DNA of 49,815 bases from a virus. Both the position numbers and the translations under genes were made by a program. Shown in pieces: positions 11,313-19,389 of this stretch (the first letter of the stretch is position 1; every line of letters begins with the position of its first letter). The stretch spans positions 1 to 49,815 of IMG/VR virus record IMGVR_UViG_3300031951_000246, one strand, 5' to 3'. The notes under the pieces are model-generated. The model worked only from the letters and a program-made list of their open reading frames with translations, made no database searches and had not been told where the DNA came from.

Positions 11313-11492
11313 AGCAGGATAGAACAGAATAAACTCCTCTGAAATGACGGGGGGTACCCCGACACTCTATCGGAAGATGGGGGGATCTAATCTAACATCC
11401 CCCACCCTCGTATAGACATCCTAAAATTGTGGGGGTTGAAAATTTTGGGGGTGATTTGGCTGTTGAGGTGCTTGGGACCGAAATAGGTAAGA
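11313..11492. other. G/C-run intergenic segment with hairpins
   Basis: No ORF is seen. In plus sense it has several runs of five to six G, a hairpin GGGGGAT/ATCCCCC (about 11384-11406) and CGGGG/CCCCG-type pairing around 11350, plus near-repeats GGGGG-TTGAAAATTTT and TTTTGGGGGTG. These may terminate transcription from the gene at 12110 or form a leader structure. Confidence 0.45.
11314..11335 (-). promoter_or_regulatory. Boundary motif before the 104-aa gene
   Basis: Minus-strand GAGTTTATTCTGTTCTATCC ending just before ATG 11312. It is the rightmost copy of the element. Confidence 0.6.
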
Positions 11493-12110
11493 TTAGTTAC
11501 CAGGAACTACATCGTAGTAGTAGCTATCGGTATCTTCTGATACCCATCTGTCTGATTGGTTCTCTACACTTGGGTGTTCTGTGTCTACTTTTATAGCAGT
11601 AGGACTTACAGGGAAGGGTTTAGTTACCCAGTTAGAATCTTTCCAGAATATGCGGTTATTGGGCATGCATAGTAGGTATCCCTCATCTGCTACTAGTATA
11701 TGCCCTGCCTTATAGTCGGAAGGCTCATCACTGTATGGGTTATTGTACCAGTCTACTGTGAACAGGTAATTGGCCCAAATCAAACTTTTGTCTTTAAGGA
11801 TTACCTGGCATCTATGCTCGCTTAGGAAATCATAATGAACTATGCTTACGTTTTCACTAAAGCAGTCCCACAGTTGTTTGAAGTGATAGGGAATGTCATT
11901 TTCAGTTTCTTTTAAGTAGAGTTCACTTATAGGTACTCTAGATCTAAGCATTCCGTAGTCTGTAATAACGTGAAAGGTAAGGATTTTACCTGCTACACTC
12001 TGTATGGCAAAGGCATATACGTTGTCGTATTCTAAATCTTCAGAGTTTTTAGTAAAGTAAGAACGTTTGACTAGAGCCTTAAAGTGTGGGATGTTGGAGT
12101 TTAGTTGCAT
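11493..12110 (-). CDS. Hypothetical protein, 205 aa
   Basis: I use ATG 12110 (MQLNSNIPHFKALVKRSYFT); a TTG at 12119 is possible but lies within the promoter -7 element. The protein is a soluble beta-rich single domain with many Tyr/Trp (FTVDWYNNPYSDEP, SDRWVSEDTDSYYYD). It is the first minus gene at the divergence point, with a TAACTTTG element only 7 bases upstream, so its mRNA may be almost leaderless. No family is recognised. Confidence 0.7.
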   Translation of the reverse strand: MQLNSNIPHFKALVKRSYFTKNSEDLEYDNVYAFAIQSVAGKILTFHVITDYGMLRSRVPISELYLKETENDIPYHFKQLWDCFSENVSIVHYDFLSEHRCQVILKDKSLIWANYLFTVDWYNNPYSDEPSDYKAGHILVADEGYLLCMPNNRIFWKDSNWVTKPFPVSPTAIKVDTEHPSVENQSDRWVSEDTDSYYYDVVPGN

Positions 12111-12116
12111 TGTATA

Positions 12117-12124
12117 CAAAGTTA
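12117..12124 (-). promoter_or_regulatory. Candidate Bacteroidota -7 element for the 205-aa gene
   Basis: Minus-strand TAACTTTG fits TAnnTTTG. No TTG is seen at the expected -33 distance, so support is partial. Confidence 0.4.
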
Positions 12125-12397
12125 GTAAATATTTATTTGGTGGATTTCTTTATAGGGTAGTTACGATGGAAGTAGAAGTGGTCTTATTTTATCGGTAAAA
12201 TGCGGTTCCCTGCGGGGTTCCCTCTATCCTTAGGTGTGAATAACTTCTTCTTTCCTTTCTCTTGATTTTCTACTTACCTTTGGGGGACTACAGGGGGTTA
12301 GGGTGACATACCAAGTAAACTGTAGTTAAATCCTTGGGTCCTACTAGTAGTTGAGTTTTCCTTATTAAGGGGTAGTGTGCCTTGTTGGTTTTACCTC
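12125..12397. other. Divergent intergenic region
   Basis: No ORF or RNA gene is seen. It separates the minus and plus arms and has G runs (TTTGGGGGACTACAGGGGG) and a CCTTATTAAGG palindrome near 12360. It probably carries regulator sites for both arms. Confidence 0.5.
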
Positions 12398-12427
12398 TTG
12401 ACTTTAATCTGTAAAGTGATATATTTG
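12398..12427 (+). promoter_or_regulatory. Late-arm promoter, host type
   Basis: TTGAC (12398) - N17 - TATATTTG (12420-12427), matching the Bacteroidota -33/-7 consensus. The start codon is 18 bases beyond it. Confidence 0.8.
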
Positions 12428-12445
12428 TAGTAAGTATCTTTAACT

Positions 12446-12784
12446 ATGAGAGAAAGGCTTCACTTAATGGGTAATGGCTATGCTGGTGAGCTGGTTAGTC
12501 TTATAAAAAGTAAGAGAAGCGAGAATGTAATGATGAGTCCTTATGACTTTAATGTAATTAGAGCTAAGGTTCACTTACTGGATGGGGTTAGTTTGAGTGG
12601 AAAGGAATTGTACATTGAGTCGGTTGATGGGAACTATACAACGTATATTGGAATTAGTTCTACAATGCCGAATGGCAGTATGTACTTTAGCGATCCATAC
12701 AGAACAGTAGCCTATCTGCTTTATGACGGCATAGACGAGAATGGATACTTAGTCACAGAAAATGACGAAAGGCTTTTGATATAA
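12446..12784 (+). CDS. Hypothetical protein, 112 aa, first late-arm gene
   Basis: Reads MRERLHLMGNGYAGELVSLI and ends NDERLLI. Mixed alpha/beta with no signal or membrane segment. It shares a TAATG junction with the fibre gene that follows, so it may be a fibre chaperone or attachment protein; this is inference from position only. Confidence 0.7.
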   Translation: MRERLHLMGNGYAGELVSLIKSKRSENVMMSPYDFNVIRAKVHLLDGVSLSGKELYIESVDGNYTTYIGISSTMPNGSMYFSDPYRTVAYLLYDGIDENGYLVTENDERLLI

Positions 12785-14085
12785 TGGCAACCAAAGAAAC
12801 AAGAGTATCCCAATTACCTCAAGCAGGGTCTTTAGCAAGTACTGATAAAGTAGTTGTGTTGAAGGCTGGTATTACGTCAATTGCTGATGTGGGTACAGTT
12901 ACCTCTGCTGCTTTCTTGGGAAAGACTACTGATGCATTGCCTGAAGGAGGAAATCTTTACTTTACAAACAGTAGAGTTAAAGCTAAGGTCTTCCAAATGA
13001 TTCAAGCTGGTACTGGTGTTTCTTTTGCAATCAACGATACAGCCGAGACCATTACAATCAGTGCACTAGGAGATGTAAGAAGCGTCAATACCAAAACAGG
13101 ATTTGTAAGTTTGAATACAGACGATATCCCTGAGGGCACTACTAATAAATACATTACCAATCCAAGAATTGATGCTAGAGTAGCAGACTTGTTAAAAGCA
13201 GGTGCCAATGTTACTCTGAACTATAACCCAGGATTGGGGACATTGACCATTAATAGTACGGGTAATGTAAGAAGTGTAAACACGTTAACAGGAGATGTTA
13301 TACTCACTACTGATACTATAACTCAGGGAGTTAGTAATTTCTATTATACAGAAACAAAGTTTGATGCTTCGTTAGCTACCAAAACAACAACCAATTTAGC
13401 TGAAGGCACTAACCAATACTTTACTCCAGCTAGAGTTCGCACTACTGTCCTTACGGGATTTAGCAGTGGAGCCGATGCTCAGGTAGAAGGAACTGATACT
13501 GTATTACAGGGTTTTGGTAAACTACAGACTCAAGTTAGTTCTGCTAAAAACACAACAAACGCACACATAGCAAATACGTCTAATCCTCACAACGTTACTA
13601 AGGCACAGGTAGGATTGGATAACGTACCTAACGTAAATGCTACTGTTGCTTCAAACATAACAAGTGGATTACTTCCAGATGCGAGACTATCGGCAAACGT
13701 AACCCAACAAGGAAATACGTTTAATGGAGTAAACCAATTAGTTAGATTAGACGGATCAGGAAAGCTTCCTGCAATTGATGGTTCTCAGTTGACAGGATTG
13801 ATTTCTCAAATCGCTAATCTTTCTGACGTTCAACTTACTAGTTTACAGATAGGACAAAGCTTATCTTATAACGGAACAAAGTGGGTCAACTCTGCTGTGA
13901 CGGCAACTGTACGACACGATTATCAAGGAGTGTATTCTTACGTAGGAAGAGCACCTCAGTTAAGTTCTGAAGGAGCAAACGTTTGGAAAATAACAAGAAT
14001 TCAAGTCCTAACAGATGGTAACGTACTAATCACCCAAGCATTGAGTGTGTCTTGGAGTGGCAGATTAACACATACATATTCATAA
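12784..14085 (+). CDS. Tail fibre/appendage protein with repeats
   Basis: 433 aa. Four degenerate repeats of the type (T/D)xxxEGxNxYFTxxRVxAxV occur at about residues 52-75, 116-140, 177-195 and 200-222 (for example LPEGGNLYFTNSRVKAKV, IPEGTTNKYITNPRIDAR). They are followed by the common fibre motif NPHNVTKAQVGLDNVPNVN (about 268-286). The C-terminal 70 residues form a different, probably receptor-facing, beta domain. These repeats are typical of trimeric phage fibres. It sits before other surface-binding proteins. Confidence 0.8.
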   Translation: MATKETRVSQLPQAGSLASTDKVVVLKAGITSIADVGTVTSAAFLGKTTDALPEGGNLYFTNSRVKAKVFQMIQAGTGVSFAINDTAETITISALGDVRSVNTKTGFVSLNTDDIPEGTTNKYITNPRIDARVADLLKAGANVTLNYNPGLGTLTINSTGNVRSVNTLTGDVILTTDTITQGVSNFYYTETKFDASLATKTTTNLAEGTNQYFTPARVRTTVLTGFSSGADAQVEGTDTVLQGFGKLQTQVSSAKNTTNAHIANTSNPHNVTKAQVGLDNVPNVNATVASNITSGLLPDARLSANVTQQGNTFNGVNQLVRLDGSGKLPAIDGSQLTGLISQIANLSDVQLTSLQIGQSLSYNGTKWVNSAVTATVRHDYQGVYSYVGRAPQLSSEGANVWKITRIQVLTDGNVLITQALSVSWSGRLTHTYS

Positions 14086-14104
14086 ATTATAAAATTAGAA
14101 ACTT

Positions 14105-14401
14105 ATGGCAATCATATCAACCAAACCAACCATTGTAGACGGGGTAGAGTATCCTCTACTTCTAGTTAACTTAGCCATATCTCCACTTGTTCAAGAAGGA
14201 GGAATCATCGGAGCATCAGTTGCTATGCGTTTGACTCCTTACAGAGACTTGGGAGGAAACATCGAACAACTTCCTGACTACGCTAAGGCTGTTTCTTACT
14301 TTGATGTTTTTAAAGAAGCTGAGTCTGACCCTGAAATCGCATCTGCGGTAGGAAAGATCATGACAGGTCTTCAAGAGTTTATTACTGATAAAGGACTTTA
14401 A
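14105..14401 (+). CDS. Hypothetical protein between fibre genes, 98 aa
   Basis: Reads MAIISTKPTIVDGVEYPLLL, with a small beta domain followed by a C-terminal helix (DPEIASAVGKIMTGLQEFIT). The stop overlaps the next start (TAATG). Small proteins like this between fibre genes can be fibre-joining or assembly factors. No family is recognised. Confidence 0.7.
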   Translation: MAIISTKPTIVDGVEYPLLLVNLAISPLVQEGGIIGASVAMRLTPYRDLGGNIEQLPDYAKAVSYFDVFKEAESDPEIASAVGKIMTGLQEFITDKGL

Positions 14402-16191
14402 TGGCACAAAGGGCTGCAATAGCATCTGGTAACTGGAGTAATCCAGCTATTTGGAACGGGGGAGTACTTCCTGAACCTGGAGATGTTGTTGCTTCTAACG
14501 GCTTTACAGTTACTATTGACCAGAATATTAACGTAGATTCAATTACAAATGCGGCAACTACGGTAGGAACCGAAGTTCCTTTAATGACTTCTAATACCGC
14601 ACCTAGTGGTATTGCTTCTAATAATGGTACAGGAGGTTTTGCAAGTTTTTCTGCTTATTTGTCTTTTGATCGTAGTTTTGGTCTTTGTTATTATCCAGGA
14701 CCAGTTACAGGGGATTGGATTGCATACGAATTTGCTACTGCTAAAAAAATAGGAAGATTCGGTGTATCTTTTAATGGAGGTTCAAATACTGTTAGTTATA
14801 GCTTAGAAGCATGGAATGGTTCTACTTGGATTGTTATTGGAACTCATACAGCAAATGGTAGTTTTACCAGTCCATATTTTGTAAATACAACTGCATATCT
14901 TAAGTATAGAATAGTACTTTCTGGCACTAATACAGGAGCTCAAATAACTGAGTTTTATTTGTACGATGCCTTGTCTGTAGCTGCAACAGCAGGAGGAGGA
15001 TTTATTGTAGACGCAACTAGAACTTTAACTTTTACAAGTAGTGTCTATAGTATTTCAGCAGGAACGGTAACTTGTTTAACTTACTCTGGAAATTCAAGTA
15101 CTACATTAACTATAAGTGCAGGAGTTGGGGGTATCAGTAGTGTATCTGCTACGAATCGGGGCTGTATTGAGGTTACGGGAGGTGGGAATGTAAATATTAC
15201 TGCTAATTTAAATTACTTGCAGGTTTGGGCAACAAATAATTCAAGACTAAGACTTGTAAGTGCAGGCACTGTAAATATAACAGGAGCTTTATTAGCAGGA
15301 GGACAGGGAGGATATGCTGTACATGTAGTAGGTAATAATATAACACTTAATGTAGTAGGTAATTTGTTTGGAGGAGGAGATAATGATGCCTATGCTATTT
15401 CAGCTTCTGGTTTAAATAATACTATTACTGTTGTAGGGAATCTTTATCCTAGTGGAGCTAACAGAGCAGGAGGAATTAATATGGCTAGTACAGGAACTTT
15501 AAATGTTACAGGTAATGTTTATGGAGGATATAATCCTGGACAACCTGGTTACGGCATCCTACTAGCAGCTGTTTGTACTTGTAATATTACAGGAAATATT
15601 ACCTTAGAAGGTACACAAAGCGCTCCTGCTTTTTATTCTAACGTAGCTTCTTATGTAAATCATATTGGAGCTATAAGTTCCAGCGTAACAACTTCTACAT
15701 CACAAATTTTTATATCACTTAATGCCTCAGCTATTAATATTTTAACAGGGCCTTTTATTTCTTCTCCTACAGGAGGTCAACCTCTTTATGTATCTCGTAT
15801 GCACTACAGGAGAACAATGGGTTCTTATTTTGAGTTTAGAAATAACAGTACAAATGGAGCTTTACCTCCAGCTGCTCCTGCTCCTGCTACTAGATTGGTA
15901 AGTCCAGATACAGTAGCAGACTCTCCTATTCCTGCAAATGTACGACAAGGAACAGTTTATTCATTAGGTTCTCAAACAGGCACAATGATAGTACCTTCTC
16001 CGTCTAACGTAGCCAACAATGTACCTGTAGACAACACAGTAGGAACAGCAGTCCTTGACCCTAACGCTATATGGGCTGTCCCACTAACTTCCATCAATAC
16101 CTTAAATAGTATAGGAAGAAGAGTTAAAAACGCTGCTACAGTAGAAACTACTGGAGCACAAATTCAAACCACATTAAATAATAACGAGTAA
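14401..16191 (+). CDS. Adhesin-like beta-solenoid protein, copy A
   Basis: 596 aa. The N-terminus (ASGNWSNPAIWNGGVLPEPG) is the 'G.W..p..W.gg..P..gd' segment seen in beta-solenoid surface proteins. Residues about 60-190 (VPLMTSNTAPSGIAS ... KYRIVLSG ... YLYD) look like a discoidin/F5-8C-type carbohydrate-binding domain. Residues about 200-460 are Asn/Thr/Gly-rich with repeated 'NxTGNxYGG'-type turns, typical of a parallel beta-helix. The C-terminal 130 residues (ATRLVSPDTVADSPIPANVR ...) are shared with the next gene. Likely a virion receptor-binding or depolymerase-like appendage. Confidence 0.7.
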   Translation: MAQRAAIASGNWSNPAIWNGGVLPEPGDVVASNGFTVTIDQNINVDSITNAATTVGTEVPLMTSNTAPSGIASNNGTGGFASFSAYLSFDRSFGLCYYPGPVTGDWIAYEFATAKKIGRFGVSFNGGSNTVSYSLEAWNGSTWIVIGTHTANGSFTSPYFVNTTAYLKYRIVLSGTNTGAQITEFYLYDALSVAATAGGGFIVDATRTLTFTSSVYSISAGTVTCLTYSGNSSTTLTISAGVGGISSVSATNRGCIEVTGGGNVNITANLNYLQVWATNNSRLRLVSAGTVNITGALLAGGQGGYAVHVVGNNITLNVVGNLFGGGDNDAYAISASGLNNTITVVGNLYPSGANRAGGINMASTGTLNVTGNVYGGYNPGQPGYGILLAAVCTCNITGNITLEGTQSAPAFYSNVASYVNHIGAISSSVTTSTSQIFISLNASAINILTGPFISSPTGGQPLYVSRMHYRRTMGSYFEFRNNSTNGALPPAAPAPATRLVSPDTVADSPIPANVRQGTVYSLGSQTGTMIVPSPSNVANNVPVDNTVGTAVLDPNAIWAVPLTSINTLNSIGRRVKNAATVETTGAQIQTTLNNNE

Positions 16192-17957
16192 TGGCACTAA
16201 GAGCAGCAATAGCATCTGGTAACTGGTCAAACCCAGCAACGTGGAATGGAGGAGTTCTTCCTGGCCCAGGAGATATAGTAGCGTCAAATAACTTCACAGT
16301 TACAATAGATCAAAATATTAATGTTGATACTTTAACAAACACAGCACAAAGTCTAATTACAGCTGTTCCTTTAATGACTTCTAATACAACACCAAGTGGT
16401 ATTGTCACAGGGTTAGGAGGAACAAGTGCTTACATTGCTTTTAATGGGTCAGTCTCACAAAACAGTTTTACCAATGCGAATCCAGGTGACTTTTTTGGAT
16501 ATGAATTTACTTCACCAAAAGCAATTGACATGTTTACTTTTGTTTTGGGAGGAAGTATCACAACTAATATCTCTTTCCAAAGTTGGGATGGTTCTGCTTG
16601 GATTACTTTATATACTGCTGTACTTGCAGGTGTAAACACATTTACCAGTCCTCTTATAGGCAATAGTGTTGCTTACATAAAATACAGGTTTTTAATAAAT
16701 ACCACTGCTACTTTACAAATGAGGGAAACTTATTTGTATGAGTATTTATCAACTACTGCAGCAGTAGCTGGCGGTGGATTTATTTTAAATAGTGGAATCA
16801 CAGTAACTACTACAGGGGAAACAGGACTATCTGCTGGGTCTACTGACTTAATTACTTTTTCAAGTAGTGGCACGGCAACAATAAATTGTGGTACTGGAAA
16901 TATACTAAGACCGACATCTGCTTCAGCTATTTCTACAATAAAGGTAACAGGAGGAGGTACGTTAAGTATTACAGGAAATTTAGAACCAGGTTCAACGAAT
17001 GGTACTAGCAGGATCCTACATATTACAACAACAGCAGGAGCAGTTGTTAACGTGACAGGAAGAGTATATGGTGGAAATTCAAACGGTATTTTAACAGACG
17101 TAAGTTGTACATTAAATGTCATTGGCAATGTACTTGGAACTAATACTAACGGACCAGTAGCAAGTATTTGGTTTGGTGCAGGAGGCACATTGAATGTTAC
17201 AGGAAATATTTATGGAAGCGAAGGATTTAACAACAATGGTTACGGAATTTATTTTAATATAGGCAATCTTAATATTACTGGAAACGTATATGGTGGTGAA
17301 AACCAAGGAGTGAATGATTGGGGAATACAAATAGTAGGGATTGCAACTGTCTATATTACAGGTAATCTTTTTTCAGGAAACTCTCCTAGCACAAATAATT
17401 TTCCAGCAATAAACTGTACTACCGCCTCTTACATAAATCAAGTAGGAGCTATCTATGCAGGAAGAAACTCTGTCGGTTTTGTCTCTTCAAGTAGTACTGC
17501 TATAAACCTATTAACAGGACCTTTTGTATGTAATGAGTATGGATTCTTTCCTTACCAAGTTGTAAGAATGCATTTAATACCTAGTACAAGTTCTTATTTT
17601 GAATTTAGAGACGAGACAACCAATGGTGCAATACAACCTGGCGCTATTGCACCTGCTACTCGTTTAGTATCTCCTGCAACTTTAGTAGATAACTTAGCAG
17701 TTTCTGATGTGCGGTTTGGTACTACCTACGCTTTAGGTACATTGACTGGGACTTTGAGAATGCCTAGTGCAAACCAAGTAACCTTTGGAATTCCTGTAGA
17801 TAATACTTTTGGAAACGCAGTATTGACCGCTGCTTCTGTTTGGGATTATCTAGTATCAAACATTACAGTAGAGAACAGTATAGGAATGAGACTAAAGAAC
17901 GTAGCTACTCCTCAAAGTGTTGGAGAACAGCTAGAAGCTTTTCTAAGATTAGATTAA
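16191..17957 (+). CDS. Adhesin-like beta-solenoid protein, copy B
   Basis: 588 aa, a tandem paralogue of the preceding protein. The first 50 residues are nearly the same (ASGNWSNPATWNGGVLPGPG), the discoidin-like and beta-helix parts are diverged, and the end (ATRLVSPATLVDNLAVSDVR) again matches. It starts with a TAATG junction. Having two diverged copies suggests recognition of two glycans or two receptors. Confidence 0.7.
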   Translation: MALRAAIASGNWSNPATWNGGVLPGPGDIVASNNFTVTIDQNINVDTLTNTAQSLITAVPLMTSNTTPSGIVTGLGGTSAYIAFNGSVSQNSFTNANPGDFFGYEFTSPKAIDMFTFVLGGSITTNISFQSWDGSAWITLYTAVLAGVNTFTSPLIGNSVAYIKYRFLINTTATLQMRETYLYEYLSTTAAVAGGGFILNSGITVTTTGETGLSAGSTDLITFSSSGTATINCGTGNILRPTSASAISTIKVTGGGTLSITGNLEPGSTNGTSRILHITTTAGAVVNVTGRVYGGNSNGILTDVSCTLNVIGNVLGTNTNGPVASIWFGAGGTLNVTGNIYGSEGFNNNGYGIYFNIGNLNITGNVYGGENQGVNDWGIQIVGIATVYITGNLFSGNSPSTNNFPAINCTTASYINQVGAIYAGRNSVGFVSSSSTAINLLTGPFVCNEYGFFPYQVVRMHLIPSTSSYFEFRDETTNGAIQPGAIAPATRLVSPATLVDNLAVSDVRFGTTYALGTLTGTLRMPSANQVTFGIPVDNTFGNAVLTAASVWDYLVSNITVENSIGMRLKNVATPQSVGEQLEAFLRLD

Positions 17958-17980
17958 TTTAAAGTAAGTAGTAAAAGTAC

Positions 17981-18010
17981 TTGACTTATTTTTTCAATAG
18001 TTTATTTTTG
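17981..18010 (+). promoter_or_regulatory. Late promoter before the lysis/envelope cassette
   Basis: TTGAC (17981) - N17 - TATTTTTG (18003-18010), 22 bases before the next ATG. Confidence 0.75.
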
Positions 18011-18032
18011 TTGTCAAACAAACTATTGACCT

Positions 18033-18287
18033 ATGAAATTTGTAAACTTTATTGGAGGACTTTTCAAAGACGAAAAGGGTAACGTCTCCATGAAACGTTT
18101 GTGCGGCTTATTTTGCACATTGACTTTGTGCGCTACTTTGTACGCCAATTCTTTTACCGAAGCACACTTTGCTCCTTCTACTCCTTTGGTAGATGCTGTA
18201 GCTTTGTTGGCTTTTGGTTGTTTGGGTTTGACTTCTGTTGAGAAGATCATGAAAAAACCTGAATCTAACTCTACTTCAGCTGAATAA
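18033..18287 (+). CDS. Holin-like small membrane protein, 84 aa
   Basis: The N-terminus MKFVNFIGGLFKDEKGNVSM is followed by a membrane segment (LCGLFCTLTLCATLYA, about 23-40), a short loop and a second segment (VDAVALLAFGCLGLTSVEKI, about 54-70), then a hydrophilic tail. Size, two-pass topology and position directly before a cell-wall enzyme fit a holin. No specific family is confirmed. Confidence 0.6.
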   Translation: MKFVNFIGGLFKDEKGNVSMKRLCGLFCTLTLCATLYANSFTEAHFAPSTPLVDAVALLAFGCLGLTSVEKIMKKPESNSTSAE

Positions 18288-18295
18288 TTAATCTT

Positions 18296-18934
18296 ATGAA
18301 CTATACAAGAGAACAAATTGAAGCCGCAGTAAAAGCCAAGGGCTATGCTTACTTTGATGGCACAAAAGACTACGATGTAAATATCATCGGAGTACGTAAC
18401 TCTTCTACTGGTAACGATGTTACTAACTTGTTTGATGACACTATGACTGTTGCTTACAAAGTAGGAGGCAAATGGGTATTTCACCAATGGATGGCTACCA
18501 CAGATCCAGGTACTAAAGGTGTTAGAGAATTTCACAATGCTGGTGGAGTAGCAAGACTAGTTCCAGGTCAGTACAGAGGTTCACACGGTATTGGTCTACA
18601 CCAAGGTAAGTACGAAGCTTTGAAGCAAGCTAAACCAGTGAAGGTTTATCGTGATGCTAACAAAGACATGACTTACGATGAGAATACCATCACTGAGGGT
18701 ATCTACGGTATCAACATCCACAAAGCTGGTGCAGATTCTACTTTTGTAGAAAACTGGAGCGAAGGATGCCAAGTGTTTAAGCGTGAGAAAGATTTTAACC
18801 AATTTATGGAAATCTGTAAACAAGCTCGTGGCATTCATGGTAACTCTTTCACTTACACCTTGATTGAGTCTGGTGACTTTATTGTTGCTGACAAAGTAAA
18901 AGGCGAAGCTAAAAGAGCTGCTAAGAAAAAATAA
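18296..18934 (+). CDS. L,D-transpeptidase/YkuD-like cell-wall enzyme (endolysin)
   Basis: 212 aa, no signal peptide. The catalytic-type motif is GINIHKAG (H142) then WSEGCQVF (C158): His-x15-Cys in an S-x-G-C context, as in YkuD-type enzymes that act on peptidoglycan tetrapeptides. It lacks a separate binding domain. Between a holin-like gene and a peptidase lipoprotein, it most likely cuts or remodels peptidoglycan at lysis. The length fits a single-domain phage enzyme. Confidence 0.65.
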   Translation: MNYTREQIEAAVKAKGYAYFDGTKDYDVNIIGVRNSSTGNDVTNLFDDTMTVAYKVGGKWVFHQWMATTDPGTKGVREFHNAGGVARLVPGQYRGSHGIGLHQGKYEALKQAKPVKVYRDANKDMTYDENTITEGIYGINIHKAGADSTFVENWSEGCQVFKREKDFNQFMEICKQARGIHGNSFTYTLIESGDFIVADKVKGEAKRAAKKK

Positions 18935-19389
18935 TGAAAAGACTACTCGTTAGTCTTTTAATATTCTTGACTATCTCCTGCAAAGCACAAACTATTGCTA
19001 AGGCAGGAGATGGTTGGGATTTAAAGATTGACTCAGCCATACAACTTATAAAGACCATTGACCCTGAAAAGTACAAAGTCTTTACAGATGTATGTCAAAG
19101 AGTTGATTTTTGGAAAAGTTCTTTTTCTTCCACAGGTGTAGTCGAAGGAGACTATACCATACTAGTAGCAGACGCAGACATTAAGTTAAAGTCTATCAAT
19201 AACTTAGCGGCTGTGTTAGTTCACGAAAGTATGCATTTAGTATTTGTTTTACAAGATGCAGTCATGAGTGAAAAGGAAGAAGAGTATAAGTGCTATTTGT
19301 ATGAATTATCCTTTATTAAAAACATCCCAACCCCCGAGCCTTGGTTACTGGCAAACCTTTATGAAAAATTGCAAAAATATAAACCATGA
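18934..19389 (+). CDS. HExxH metallopeptidase-like lipoprotein
   Basis: 151 aa. The lipobox ISC (Cys16) follows a signal peptide (MKRLLVSLLIFLTISCKAQ). The zinc-binding motif HESMH lies at 97-101, with candidate third-ligand Glu residues in EKEEEYKCYLYEL (113-125). The domain is at the small end for a gluzincin-type peptidase. It should work at the periplasmic face of a membrane. It may cut envelope proteins during lysis or mature the secreted proteins encoded next to it. Confidence 0.65.
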   Translation: MKRLLVSLLIFLTISCKAQTIAKAGDGWDLKIDSAIQLIKTIDPEKYKVFTDVCQRVDFWKSSFSSTGVVEGDYTILVADADIKLKSINNLAAVLVHESMHLVFVLQDAVMSEKEEEYKCYLYELSFIKNIPTPEPWLLANLYEKLQKYKP

